Of a stretch of 21,236 nucleotides of DNA, positions 1 to 6,116 are shown piece after piece. Every line of letters starts with the position of its first letter. Position 1 is the first letter of the stretch. Source of the DNA: a virus; the IMG/VR virus record IMGVR_UViG_3300023118_000029, positions 1-21,236 of that record; one strand, given 5' to 3'. Below the pieces are notes generated by a model that saw only the letters and a list, made by a program, of their open reading frames with translations, did no database searches and was not told the DNA's origin. The position numbers and the translations under genes were made by a program.

Positions 1-63
1 CGCTATTATAAGCCCTACAATCGCCTTAATCAGCGGCCAATTCAAATGTTTATAGTTTCTCAT
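1..63 (-). CDS. Partial small protein, hydrophobic N-terminus
   Basis: An ATG at 63 on the minus strand opens a frame that runs off the left edge after 21 codons. The visible residues begin MRNYKHLNWPLI and continue into the hydrophobic run AIVGLIIA, so this may be the start of a membrane segment or signal anchor. It starts 4 bases after the stop of the Dam-type methylase gene and continues the same tightly packed operon. The function cannot be judged from so short a piece. Confidence 0.5.
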   Translation of the reverse strand, partial: MRNYKHLNWPLIKAIVGLIIA

Positions 64-67
64 GTTG

Positions 68-511
68 CTAATAGATTGTATTATCAAATATAACCAGCAT
101 TGAATCGTGCATGCCTCCATTTTTAGGAGTATAAAACTCGCCTGACTCGGGATCTTTTTTCTGGAACTTGATTCGCCCCTGTATAAATCTTATTTCTTTT
201 GCTGAAGGTTTAATCCACTCATGAAATAATACTGTAGATGTTGATACGGGCAACAATAAGACCGATTTTTTGCCTTTACTCAATTCATGCAACGCTTTAA
301 CTACAAAACTTTGTTTTAATAATCTACTGTAAGGAGGATTTACAAAATTACTTCGCCCCCATTCTATTAATAAACCATCGTTTTCTTTAGTTATTTCACC
401 TTCAAAATACGGGCAAGGGTCAAAATCAAATTTAAACTCGCTATCAAGCAAATCATAAAACCATTTCGGTGTGGCCCAATTATCATCGGGTGTTAAATTT
501 CTATCTTTCAT
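68..511 (-). CDS. Phage-type DNA N6-adenine methyltransferase (Dam family)
   Basis: A 147-residue protein. The N-terminal DDNWATPKWFYDLL followed by FDFDPCP, then the catalytic NPPY motif at residues 58-61, match the small phage DNA N-6-adenine-methyltransferase family (the phage Dam family, distinct from the larger enterobacterial Dam). NPPY is the adenine-flipping and catalytic loop of N6-methylases. The length fits the short phage members. Such enzymes methylate phage DNA, usually to evade host restriction, but target specificity cannot be read from the sequence. Its ATG overlaps the stop of the upstream 36-residue gene (ATGA), so translation is probably coupled. Family call is strong; the biological role is inference. 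Confidence 0.88.
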   Translation of the reverse strand: MKDRNLTPDDNWATPKWFYDLLDSEFKFDFDPCPYFEGEITKENDGLLIEWGRSNFVNPPYSRLLKQSFVVKALHELSKGKKSVLLLPVSTSTVLFHEWIKPSAKEIRFIQGRIKFQKKDPESGEFYTPKNGGMHDSMLVIFDNTIY

Positions 512-618
512 ATCTCAATTACGTTGTTTGTTAGGTAAGCTGTTATTAGCAACATGGCTGCGTATATGATCGTAACCACTACCGCAACAATGAAGATGTT
601 TCTGTTTGTGAACTGCAT
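508..618 (-). CDS. 36-residue single-span membrane mini-protein
   Basis: A very short frame fixed by overlaps on both sides: its ATG shares one base with the stop of the upstream gene (TAATG) and its TGA overlaps the Dam gene start (ATGA). The product begins MQFTNRNIF and then has about 20 hydrophobic residues (IVAVVVTIIYAAMLLITAYL) before a short polar tail. This is one transmembrane helix and almost nothing else. The gene packing argues that it is real. Such proteins in phage accessory operons can act on host membranes or serve as exclusion factors, but nothing here assigns a function. Confidence 0.65.
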   Translation of the reverse strand: MQFTNRNIFIVAVVVTIIYAAMLLITAYLTNNVIEI

Positions 619-788
619 TACTCAATTCTCCTTACATTAAAGACGATAACAGGTGTAATAAACTCTGCTTCTTCAAATAAAACCATCTTGTCAATTTCGT
701 CCTTCTCAAAGGAGCTAAACCCACTGCCTGGCGCTTTGATCTCGTCCTCTGTCATGGTCCCGAGATAGTCAACTTCAAATTTTTTCAT
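618..788 (-). CDS. Hypothetical acidic 56-residue protein
   Basis: The frame begins MKKFEVDYLGTMTEDEI and ends VIVFNVRRIE. Its start overlaps the stop of the 111-residue gene upstream (TAATG) and its stop overlaps the start of the membrane mini-protein downstream (TAATG). No family is recognised. The product is soluble, rich in Asp and Glu in the first two thirds, and ends in a short beta-prone hydrophobic stretch (EFITPVIVFNV). Confidence rests on the tight overlaps and the clean reading frame rather than on homology. Confidence 0.65.
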   Translation of the reverse strand: MKKFEVDYLGTMTEDEIKAPGSGFSSFEKDEIDKMVLFEEAEFITPVIVFNVRRIE

Positions 789-1123
789 TAGTATAAGTCC
801 TCACTGATTAAAATTCCTTCTTCGTCGTCTTGATGAAGTGTGTGATAAATCTGGTTGTTTTGTTTGGCAATTCTAAACGCTTCGGAACGGTTAACAAAAC
901 GGTTAGTACTCGTTAAAAATCCTTGTTGCTCCCTTCCGCATTCATGCTCTGTTAAAATACCGTATCCTGCTATTCTTAGCAAATTATAACAATCTGAATG
1001 CCTACGCCCACAAATTATAAATCCTGATTCTATACCTTCTGGCTGTGGATAAAAACCGTTAATTTCCGAGTAATTACCCCCATTTTTATAATGAATGGCA
1101 GCACATAAAATAAATTCTTTCAT
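788..1123 (-). CDS. Conserved phage protein of unknown function (GRRHxDC / SEDLY type)
   Basis: A 111-residue protein. The order of motifs (ILCAAIHYKNG at the start, GFIICGRRHSDC near residue 40, EQQGFLTSTNRFVNR in the middle, and ISEDLY at the C-terminus) is one I recognise from unnamed small proteins in many phages and mobile elements. Cys and His residues in the CGRRHSDC segment could bind a metal or act in catalysis, which is speculative. It overlaps both neighbours, by 4 bases (ATGA) upstream and by 1 base (TAATG) downstream. Recognition of the family is from memory; no function is known to me. Confidence 0.78.
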   Translation of the reverse strand: MKEFILCAAIHYKNGGNYSEINGFYPQPEGIESGFIICGRRHSDCYNLLRIAGYGILTEHECGREQQGFLTSTNRFVNRSEAFRIAKQNNQIYHTLHQDDEEGILISEDLY

Positions 1124-1314
1124 ATCCAGTTTCTAATTTGATCGATATTCTGTTTGATAAACTCCTGGCTTATGCCTGTCTGCAAGGAAAGAAAATACAC
1201 TGAATGGTTAAAGTGTTCAATGTCGTTTTTCTCGGCCTTAATCGAAAGGTCTTGACTTAGCTGCGGGTTGTTGCTTATCCATTTACGGATTGCAATTTTA
1301 TTGGTTAGTTCCAT
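1120..1314 (-). CDS. Hypothetical 64-residue protein
   Basis: The predicted product, MELTNKIAIRKWISNNP onward, is mostly helical in character and ends in IDQIRNWI. No family is recognised. It is the first gene after the intrinsic terminator at 1332-1366 and may head a transcription unit running left through the Dam gene. Its stop overlaps the next start (ATGA). The leader just before its ATG is A/T-rich and has no Shine-Dalgarno sequence, as is usual for Bacteroidota. Confidence 0.65.
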   Translation of the reverse strand: MELTNKIAIRKWISNNPQLSQDLSIKAEKNDIEHFNHSVYFLSLQTGISQEFIKQNIDQIRNWI

Positions 1315-1331
1315 GTGTTCTTTTTAAGGTT

Positions 1332-1366
1332 TAAAAAGTGCCGGTAGTCATCCAACATACCGGCAC
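1332..1366 (-). terminator. Intrinsic terminator
   Basis: On the minus strand a perfect 9-bp stem (GTGCCGGTA with TACCGGCAC, 1358-1366 and 1338-1346) with an 11-base loop is followed directly by five T residues (1337-1333). It lies between the 238-residue gene and the 64-residue gene. This separates the leftmost operon (1-1314) from the genes upstream. Confidence 0.85.
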
Positions 1367-1383
1367 CAAACTAAATTGCTCTC

Positions 1384-1425
1384 ACTGACCAAGCCTACCC
1401 CGTAAATCAATACAGTCAGTAGGCT
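1384..1425 (-). other. Possible pseudoknot or alternative hairpins upstream of the terminator
   Basis: Two complementary pairs interlock just after the stop of the 238-residue gene. AGCCTAC (1425-1419) can pair with GTAGGCT (1398-1392), and ACTGAC (1420-1415) can pair with GTCAGT (1389-1384). The arms are in the order a, b, a', b', so both together would form an H-type pseudoknot; otherwise they compete. This could be a structured 3' untranslated region protecting the upstream mRNA. Pairing is seen in the sequence; function is inference. Confidence 0.35.
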
Positions 1426-1430
1426 GGGTT

Positions 1431-2147
1431 TTATTTCCCTTTTCGATACTCTCCAATTGCTTTTTTTACTTCATCTGGAAAAGTTGATATTATGCGTTTT
1501 GTCTTTTCGTAGTATGGTGTAAAATCCATGCTAATACCACCGCTTTTATGATCTGAAAAGTTTGTAAGCCAATGAAGCGGGCAATCTTTCCATTCTTTTA
1601 AAAATTCTCCGTGGTCAGATAGTTGTTTGATATTTGTTTTTAAAGCCTCCCGACAATCGTGGTTACCACTCCAAATACCTGTGTTTTTACCCTCTTCAAA
1701 AACATAACCCCCACTAGAAGTATACGACCAATTTTTTTCACCTAATGGTTTCCAATTGTAGTAAAAATTACCGCTATTTATTGATGTTCCGTTGAAGAAA
1801 GTGTCAAAGCTTAACAGGATACTTAGTCCATAGTGAAAGAAGATGTAATGAGTTTCTTTATATTCTTCCCGCTGCCCATAGTCAGCAATGTAAATAAATG
1901 GTTCTTCAAATATCTTAACAAAACCAAAGTCAGTTATTTTTCTTAAATAATCTGGTGTTTTGTTTGAGCTTAAAGTATCATCTTGTGCGGTTAATAATTC
2001 TCTTAATTCCTCGCCTGTTCTCATCATAATTCCAAAACCTATCATTTCTGTAAGTTTATCATTTTTATATGATTCGCCTGTTATTTTCTCGGCCTCGCTT
2101 AGACCGTCAGTTTTTAATAATTCCAGTATTCTATTTTCTTTATTCAT
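1431..2147 (-). CDS. Conserved phage protein of unknown function, 238 residues
   Basis: The N-terminal part (residues 1-60) is helical and charged. The rest is rich in aromatic residues, with segments FIYIADYGQREEYK, HYIFFHYGLSILLSFDTF and NFYYNWKP. A conserved-looking segment, IWSGNHDCREALKTNIKQL followed by FLKEWKDCPLHWLTNFSD, resembles a motif I have seen in unnamed phage proteins. No catalytic motif, signal peptide or membrane span stands out. The start at 2147 lies 4 bases after the stop of the 83-residue gene. It is the last gene before the intrinsic terminator. Function unknown. Confidence 0.72.
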   Translation of the reverse strand: MNKENRILELLKTDGLSEAEKITGESYKNDKLTEMIGFGIMMRTGEELRELLTAQDDTLSSNKTPDYLRKITDFGFVKIFEEPFIYIADYGQREEYKETHYIFFHYGLSILLSFDTFFNGTSINSGNFYYNWKPLGEKNWSYTSSGGYVFEEGKNTGIWSGNHDCREALKTNIKQLSDHGEFLKEWKDCPLHWLTNFSDHKSGGISMDFTPYYEKTKRIISTFPDEVKKAIGEYRKGK

Positions 2148-2151
2148 TTTT

Positions 2152-2403
2152 TCACTTATTTAATTCGTTTAACAAATCATCGTCCAAGATGTCATCTAAT
2201 GTCTGTCCGTACTTTTCACCGTCTAACATGATATAGGCCGTCTCTGCGTCTAAAAACGTGTAATGCTGCGGGAATTTCTTTGCGTTGTCTATGTGACGTT
2301 GCAAGTTTTTTAGTTCTGATTGAATACCGAACCCTGTTGCGGTGGTGTTGAACCGCTTAGCTTTGTTTTTGTCGGTTATGTATGCGTTGTGCCAAACTGC
2401 CAT
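2152..2403 (-). CDS. Hypothetical 83-residue protein
   Basis: The product begins MAVWHNAYITDKNKAKRF and ends in an acidic helix, TLDDILDDDLLNELNK. No family is recognised. Its ATG overlaps the stop of the preceding 55-residue paralogue (TAATG), which supports the start and suggests coupled translation. The central segment HIDNAKKFPQHYTFLDAETA may form a helix followed by a short strand. Confidence 0.65.
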   Translation of the reverse strand: MAVWHNAYITDKNKAKRFNTTATGFGIQSELKNLQRHIDNAKKFPQHYTFLDAETAYIMLDGEKYGQTLDDILDDDLLNELNK

Positions 2404-2570
2404 TATTCAATCACATCTAAAAAATAAAAAGCTGTACTAACATCTTCGTGCCATTGCCCACCAAACCTAATATAAAAGTTATCGTTTTTGTCGTATTTGA
2501 ATAGATACAAAGCATCATGAAAAACATTTCCTGTTGCTTCTTCTTCGTCTTGTAATTTTGCGTATGTCAT
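2403..2570 (-). CDS. 55-residue MTYA-family protein, paralogue copy 2
   Basis: The frame begins MTYAKLQDEEEATGN, has a central LYLFKYDKNDNFYIRFGGQW, and ends STAFYFLDVIE. It is clearly homologous to the gene at 2725-2892 over its full length: both share MTYA, LY-FKYD-KDNF, the EW or QW, and STAF-FL-V-E. Overlaps with neighbours on both sides (ATGA upstream, TAATG downstream) fix its ends. The pattern of short alternating strands suggests a compact beta-rich domain. Function unknown; the duplication within the same operon is the notable point. Confidence 0.7.
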   Translation of the reverse strand: MTYAKLQDEEEATGNVFHDALYLFKYDKNDNFYIRFGGQWHEDVSTAFYFLDVIE

Positions 2571-2725
2571 ATATCAGCCGTTAAAGGTAAAAACTGGTTT
2601 AGTTTGTCAACGAGGGAAATGTATTCGTCCCGTTCTTCTGCGGATAAACCTTCATCGTTAAATTTAGAGTGAAGAACGCTTAATCTGATTAGCTCCCTTC
2701 TGTATAGTTTTATTAAATCGTCCAT
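2567..2725 (-). CDS. Small helical protein, 52 residues
   Basis: The start is placed at the ATG at 2725 because this gives a TAATG overlap with the upstream paralogue gene. A longer frame from 2776 would run deep into that gene. The product begins MDDLIKLYRRELIRLS and continues through LSAEERDEYISLVDKLNQFL, so it should be two amphipathic helices. Its stop overlaps the start of the second MTYA paralogue (ATGA). It lies between the two paralogues, so the three-gene group may be a functional unit, for example a complex. No family is recognised. Confidence 0.65.
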   Translation of the reverse strand: MDDLIKLYRRELIRLSVLHSKFNDEGLSAEERDEYISLVDKLNQFLPLTADI

Positions 2726-2892
2726 TATTCCATAACATTTAAAAAATTGAAGGCCGTGCTTATTTCTTCTTCCCATTCCCCCTCTATTAAAATGAAAAAA
2801 TTGTCTTTTTCATCATATTTGAATTGGTACAAATGTTTGTGGTTTATACTTCCGCATTCCTGTTCGGATGGTCTTAATACTGCGTATGTCAT
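2725..2892 (-). CDS. 55-residue MTYA-family protein, paralogue copy 1
   Basis: The frame begins MTYAVLRPSEQECGS, has LYQFKYDEKDNFFILIEGEW in the middle and ends STAFNFLNVME. It has the same length as, and aligns without gaps to, the product of 2403-2570, with roughly half the residues identical by eye. The start immediately follows the stop of the secreted 98-residue gene (TAAATG). Two Lys-Asp-Asn-Phe-containing strands and a terminal hydrophobic helix are shared. Function unknown. Confidence 0.7.
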   Translation of the reverse strand: MTYAVLRPSEQECGSINHKHLYQFKYDEKDNFFILIEGEWEEEISTAFNFLNVME

Positions 2893-3189
2893 TTACAATT
2901 GTTTTAAAAACGTTTCTACCTCTGTTAATTGCTCCTGACGTAATCTAATCGTGTAATCAAAATAAGCCGTTTTAAGAGACTTTCTCTTGTTTCTGTAGTA
3001 ATCAGTCGAAGGAACATTAAAACGCTCCTGTACTAGCTTAAAAATGCTGTCATTGCAAGTATTTACTATGAATGACTCCCGTAATTGTTTGATTGTAGTT
3101 TCGTCCGCTACTAATCGGCTTTTATACCGTTGGCCAAATCCCGCTAAACTTAGCAGCAGGATAAGGCAGGTTAGTTTAATGGTTTTCAT
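2893..3189 (-). CDS. Small secreted protein with signal peptide
   Basis: A 98-residue product. Residues 1-20 form a classical signal peptide: basic MKTIK, a hydrophobic core LTCLILLLSLAG, and a small-residue region GFGQ that is typical of Bacteroidota cleavage sites. The mature part (about 78 residues) is charged and helical, ending LRQEQLTEVETFLKQL, and has a single Cys (NTCNDS). No family is recognised. An exported phage-encoded protein could act in the periplasm or on the envelope, for example in lysis timing or superinfection exclusion, but this is inference from location only. Confidence 0.68.
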   Translation of the reverse strand: MKTIKLTCLILLLSLAGFGQRYKSRLVADETTIKQLRESFIVNTCNDSIFKLVQERFNVPSTDYYRNKRKSLKTAYFDYTIRLRQEQLTEVETFLKQL

Positions 3190-3192
3190 TTA

Positions 3193-3552
3193 TTAATTGT
3201 TGTTAAATGGCAGGTAGCTATTTAGGTTTTCAGTCATAAAACCATCTGCTTCTATAATTGCATTCTCTATCTCTGTTATTTGATCTGCTGTTAAGTCATC
3301 AACATTTAGGTTAACTGTAATGCTGATATAATTTGCTTCTTCCTGCTGAACCATCCAATAGTTATATCCGGATATATCACACCATACATGCAAATCACCA
3401 CATGACAATTGTTTCCTGTAATCGTCTATCAATTTCTCCTGACGTTTATAATCGGATTCATTATCAGCACCCCAATAAGCACTACCATAAACATTAATTG
3501 TTGTACCCTCGAAATCATAATCTAAATCAAGGTTAAATTCTGGTTTTTTCAT
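3193..3552 (-). CDS. Hypothetical acidic protein, 119 residues
   Basis: The product begins MKKPEFNLDLDYDFEG and contains the aromatic-rich segment HVWCDISGYNYWMVQQEE followed by a strand ISITVNLNVDDLTADQI and a helix. It is acidic and soluble. No family is recognised. The leader just before its ATG carries CCTCCC and CCCTTTGGG, a small possible hairpin of unclear meaning. It lies 3 bases before the start of the secreted gene. Confidence 0.65.
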   Translation of the reverse strand: MKKPEFNLDLDYDFEGTTINVYGSAYWGADNESDYKRQEKLIDDYRKQLSCGDLHVWCDISGYNYWMVQQEEANYISITVNLNVDDLTADQITEIENAIIEADGFMTENLNSYLPFNNN

Positions 3553-3579
3553 TTTCTTTTATCTATTCCCAAAGGGAGG

Positions 3580-3957
3580 TTAATCTTCTGTTTCTTCTTC
3601 CTCTTCTTCAAAATCAAAATCTAACATTGGAAAATAGTTTTGATTTTCTATAGCATAATCTATAATCGTATCAATACCATCAACCAAATCATCAATATCA
3701 ATGCTGTTTAAAGATTCTAGGTTGGCATTCCCATCAAACTTGACGTATGAATGTGAAAAACTATACTCGCCGTATGTCGCTGCCCTTACCGCTTCGCTGA
3801 TACTGGAAAAGTTTTCCTCTAAAAATGAATCGTCATTATCATAGATTCGGTCATCGTTGTAACTTGCTGCATCGCAATAAGCATTGTTTAACTCCATCAA
3901 ATCAGAGGAGGACATATTTTCAATTTGTTCTTTAATGCTATTTTCTAAAGTATTCAT
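3580..3957 (-). CDS. Conserved mobile-element protein of unknown function (YGEY / FDGNANLES type)
   Basis: A 125-residue, strongly acidic protein. The segment EAVRAATYGEYSFSHSYVKF followed by DGNANLESLNSID resembles a motif seen in unnamed proteins of plasmids, integrative elements and phages. The N-terminal LMELNNAYCDAASYNDDRIY fits the same family. The C-terminus ends in an acidic run (EEEEEETED, residues 117-125). High negative charge is a feature of some DNA-mimic proteins, so an anti-restriction or DNA-mimic role is possible, but that is only inference from charge. Recognition of the family is from memory. Confidence 0.72.
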   Translation of the reverse strand: MNTLENSIKEQIENMSSSDLMELNNAYCDAASYNDDRIYDNDDSFLEENFSSISEAVRAATYGEYSFSHSYVKFDGNANLESLNSIDIDDLVDGIDTIIDYAIENQNYFPMLDFDFEEEEEETED

Positions 3958-3980
3958 ATCGTTTTTATTTAGGATGTGGA

Positions 3981-4562
3981 TTAGTTAATTTCTTGCAATT
4001 GTTCAATTTCGGCATCATTCCATAAGGAACAAACTTTGTCATACTCTTTACAAACTGCCTTGTAAGTTTTCTCTGCCGTTCTGCTATCTTCATCATACCC
4101 GTATTCAGAACAAAAATCTTCAAATGTGCCTACATCATATTTTTGCAAGCAACATAAAATACTGTATTCGTCCGGTGCTGTAGGATAATGCACAATATCA
4201 CTTTTTCCGTTGTTTAAAAAACTCCAATCCCTACGTTTAATGACGTTAGCAAGGTTCGGTGTATTTAATTCCTTCCTGTCTATTTCAAATCTTTGTCTGC
4301 CTTTGGTGTAGTAAAACCCACTATCATTGATGGAATTACCGAATTTAAAACTGAATTTACGGGTGCCTCTCGAAATTGTAACATCGTAAATGTCTCTATC
4401 TTCTTTGTCGGAGTCGAAATGTTTTCCAGTGTGGGAGAAGGAAACTTTAATTGTGGTATTGGTGGCATTTAAAAAATCTAATGCCTGTTGCTGATATTCG
4501 CTAACCTCTACATTGTTTTTACGTAGGTCAATAAATCCGGTGTTGTTTGTTTCTGTTTTCAT
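3981..4562 (-). CDS. Conserved phage/plasmid protein of unknown function, 193 residues
   Basis: The N-terminal half has DFLNATNTTIKVSFSHTGKH and RDIYDVTISRGTRKFSFKFG, which look like a small beta domain. The C-terminal half has PDEYSILCCLQKYDVGTFED, FCSEYGYDEDSRTAEKTYKA and VCKEYDKVCSLWNDAEIEQL. This two-part pattern recurs in unnamed proteins of many phages and mobile elements across phyla. No enzyme motif is visible. It precedes the acidic 125-residue gene by 23 bases. Family recognition is from memory and the function is unknown. Confidence 0.78.
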   Translation of the reverse strand: MKTETNNTGFIDLRKNNVEVSEYQQQALDFLNATNTTIKVSFSHTGKHFDSDKEDRDIYDVTISRGTRKFSFKFGNSINDSGFYYTKGRQRFEIDRKELNTPNLANVIKRRDWSFLNNGKSDIVHYPTAPDEYSILCCLQKYDVGTFEDFCSEYGYDEDSRTAEKTYKAVCKEYDKVCSLWNDAEIEQLQEIN

Positions 4563-4585
4563 TTTGCAAGCTTTTAAAGTGTTTA

Positions 4586-4735
4586 TTATTTAAGTGATTT
4601 AATTGTGTTTTTGATTGTTGCTATCTTACCGCTATCCCTGCGTAACTCATTGAACAAATCGGGATGGGTTAAGCTAAGCGAGTGCATAAAGTTTATACGG
4701 CCGTGTATAAAGTCTTTTAAAGTCATTTCTAACAT
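4586..4735 (-). CDS. Hypothetical 49-residue protein
   Basis: The start is placed at the ATG at 4735 (MLEMTLKDFIHGRINF), 4 bases after the stop of the 170-residue gene. A longer frame from 4777 would overlap that gene by 38 bases. A third option is the internal ATG at 4726 (MTLKDF). The product is helical and basic, ending KIATIKNTIKSLK. No family is recognised. Confidence 0.55.
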   Translation of the reverse strand: MLEMTLKDFIHGRINFMHSLSLTHPDLFNELRRDSGKIATIKNTIKSLK

Positions 4736-4739
4736 AGTT

Positions 4740-5252
4740 CTAGAATTGTCTGCCGTCTTGTGTAAATTCGTAATCATTCACAATGATAGTTTCCTTTATA
4801 GCTTCATCGCTTGTTTGATACTCATATTCGTGTTTTAGAATACCTAAATAGTCAAAGCCTATTTGTTTGGTGAATTGCTCTTGTAAATCATCCAACTTTG
4901 CATCTAATTCGTGCTCATCTTCAAATGTGCCAAACTTATCTTTTGGAGCGTTATATAAGATTGTCTCCTTCATTAGATTGTATTCTTTTGCCGTTAAATG
5001 TGTGGCGCATTCCTCACCATGATTTTTAATTATTTCATGTGCCGTATAATCAGCATCATCTATTTTAATTATTATTGAATTGCTATCAATATCAAAACCA
5101 TCTAAAGTTATACCGACTTCTTTTGCATCATTATAGGTGAAATCCCACCAATCATAATTAACATTGATGTCTGATAATTGACTTATTGCTTTTTCTTGGG
5201 CTTCTTTGCTTAGTTCATTGAACTGGAATAATTTTGTTCTTACTGTTCTCAT
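4740..5252 (-). CDS. Conserved phage protein of unknown function (YDWWDF / NHGEEC type), 170 residues
   Basis: The N-terminus KLFQFNELSKEAQEKAI followed by YDWWDFTYNDAKEVGI (residues 33-48), then the IIKNHGEECATHLTAKEYN segment (75-93), the acidic APKDKFGTFEDEHELDAKLD and the C-terminal EYEYQTSDEAIKETIIVNDY match a family found widely in phages and prophages. It is sometimes listed without function and has no recognisable active site. It is the first gene left of the structured 368-base region, so its promoter probably lies there, but no good consensus was found. Confidence 0.78.
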   Translation of the reverse strand: MRTVRTKLFQFNELSKEAQEKAISQLSDINVNYDWWDFTYNDAKEVGITLDGFDIDSNSIIIKIDDADYTAHEIIKNHGEECATHLTAKEYNLMKETILYNAPKDKFGTFEDEHELDAKLDDLQEQFTKQIGFDYLGILKHEYEYQTSDEAIKETIIVNDYEFTQDGRQF

Positions 5253-5620
5253 AATGTGTCACGCCTGTTATAGTCTGCGTCTGACTTCTGTTAAAATAAT
5301 TGTTTCGCTATTCTGTAGCTCATCAGTTGACCGCTTTATTAGGTCAATACAATTCGGGATTACTAAAGCTTTCAAAGTCTCATTTACTCGCTGTGTTCAT
5401 CCCCATAAGTCAAATAACATAAAGTCATTTCGTTGGCTAGTACGTACGGTCACGCAAGGCCGTAATGCGGATAATTTAAGTTTATCATTCTGCAATATGA
5501 TTTGAGTTAAAACAACTCGTTAATCTTTCAGAAGCTTTAAATTGTGGTACGCTTCTACTGACTTATGCGCAAGTCCCGAAGAACGTTGCGCTAAGCAGAC
5601 CGCAAAGAGCTTGCGGAACT
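5253..5620. other. Gene-poor 368-base region
   Basis: No convincing intact gene is present on either strand. The right part (5484-5616) is full of hairpins; the whole stretch carries a minus-strand frame interrupted by two stops. I looked for tRNA cloverleaf elements and did not find a T-arm. No exact TAnnTTTG promoter box is visible on the minus strand ahead of the 170-residue gene. The plus-strand open frame over 5206-5505 looks accidental. Confidence 0.6.
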
Positions 5621-5630
5621 TTACTTTTTC
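5268..5630 (-). pseudogene. Possible decayed reading frame with two in-frame stops
   Basis: One minus-strand frame runs from 5630 to the stop at 5268-5270 with only two internal stops, TAA at 5520-5522 and TGA at 5397-5399, leaving 36, 40 and 42 sense codons. AT-rich noncoding DNA should stop more often. The three conceptual pieces look protein-like (for example HKSVEAYHNLKLLKD, then RTSQRNDFMLFDLWG, then KALVIPNCIDLIKRSTDEL). No ATG opens the frame. The last piece could be read as a 35-residue gene from a TTG at 5375. It may be a decayed gene or a repeated Bacteroidota intergenic element; I cannot decide between these. Confidence 0.3.
5484..5616. other. Cluster of five hairpins, candidate structured RNA
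   Basis: Within about 130 bases: CCGCAA/TTGCGG (5600-5616); GCGCAA/TTGCGC (5567-5591) enclosing a smaller stem capped, on the minus strand, by a UUCG tetraloop; AGAAGC/GCTTCT (5530-5556); GAGTT/AACTC (5504-5518); ATCAT/ATGAT (5484-5501). None is followed by a clear T run on the minus strand, so they are not simple terminators. They may be part of a 3' untranslated region of the 85-residue gene or a small RNA. The stems are seen; an RNA role is inference. Confidence 0.4.
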
Positions 5631-5878
5631 TTATCAGTGCAGTACATCTTGTAAATGACGCCATTTTTAGACGTTTTAAGGACATATCTCCCGCCACGTG
5701 ACCCAATATACATTTTGTACGTTATCGTCTTTATAACGGTGTCTTTTAACACCCTATCCTTAACCGTTGGTTCCTGTGCCCAAACTGCATTAACAGTCAA
5801 ACCAAATAATAGAACCAATAACAACAACGCTACCTTTAAAGCTCTGTCTAATCCTTTGTAACCTTCAATCTTATTCAT
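5621..5878 (-). CDS. Small exported protein with basic GSRGG domain
   Basis: An 85-residue product. Residues 13-35 form a signal peptide or anchor (ALKVALLLLVLLFGLTVNA then VWAQ, a likely cleavage site). The mature part is short and basic: YKMYIGSRGGRYVLKTS then NGVIYKMYCTDKKK. The GSRGGRY...KNG...Y pattern resembles the small basic 'PBCV adaptor-like' motif found at the ends of many bacterial and viral proteins. Role unknown; binding to nucleic acid or an envelope polymer is a guess. It follows the 67-residue gene by 25 bases. Confidence 0.65.
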   Translation of the reverse strand: MNKIEGYKGLDRALKVALLLLVLLFGLTVNAVWAQEPTVKDRVLKDTVIKTITYKMYIGSRGGRYVLKTSKNGVIYKMYCTDKKK

Positions 5879-5903
5879 GGTGGTAATTTTTATATGTGAA
5901 TTT

Positions 5904-6107
5904 TTAAACTAATTTATACTCCTTAACTGTATTCGTGTGCTTATCGTAGTACTTCCGACCAACCAAAACAAAATCTCCCCCAGCTATACGCTTAGCCTCC
6001 GCCAACGAAACATACTCCCCGACGCAATCCAAGCCGTCAGAATCTAAAACCTGATATCGCTTGTATGCTATTTGACGAATCTCGAATGTGCTATTTAATC
6101 TTTCCAT
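5904..6107 (-). CDS. Hypothetical 67-residue protein
   Basis: The product begins MERLNSTFEIRQIAYKRYQV and contains CVGEYVSLAEAKRIAGG, a strand-then-helix pattern common in small phage proteins. No family is recognised. It is the first gene of a transcription unit: a TAnnTTTG promoter box lies at 6163-6156, and a stem-loop occupies the likely 5' end of its mRNA. The ATG is 9 bases below that stem-loop. Confidence 0.65.
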   Translation of the reverse strand: MERLNSTFEIRQIAYKRYQVLDSDGLDCVGEYVSLAEAKRIAGGDFVLVGRKYYDKHTNTVKEYKLV

Positions 6108-6116
6108 GTTAACCCT

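Noticed and set aside
4280-4468. 62-codon minus frame within the 193-residue gene
   Set aside because: It is an alternative frame of a conserved gene; product begins MPPIPQLKFPSPTLENIST with no support.
5206-5505. 99-codon plus-strand frame opposite the structured region
   Set aside because: It overlaps the well-supported 170-residue gene on the other strand and its product has no domain pattern. No plus-strand genes lie nearby.
5253-5620. tRNA or tmRNA gene in the structured region
   Set aside because: The stems are there, but no T-arm with TTCRA loop and no acceptor stem was found on either strand.
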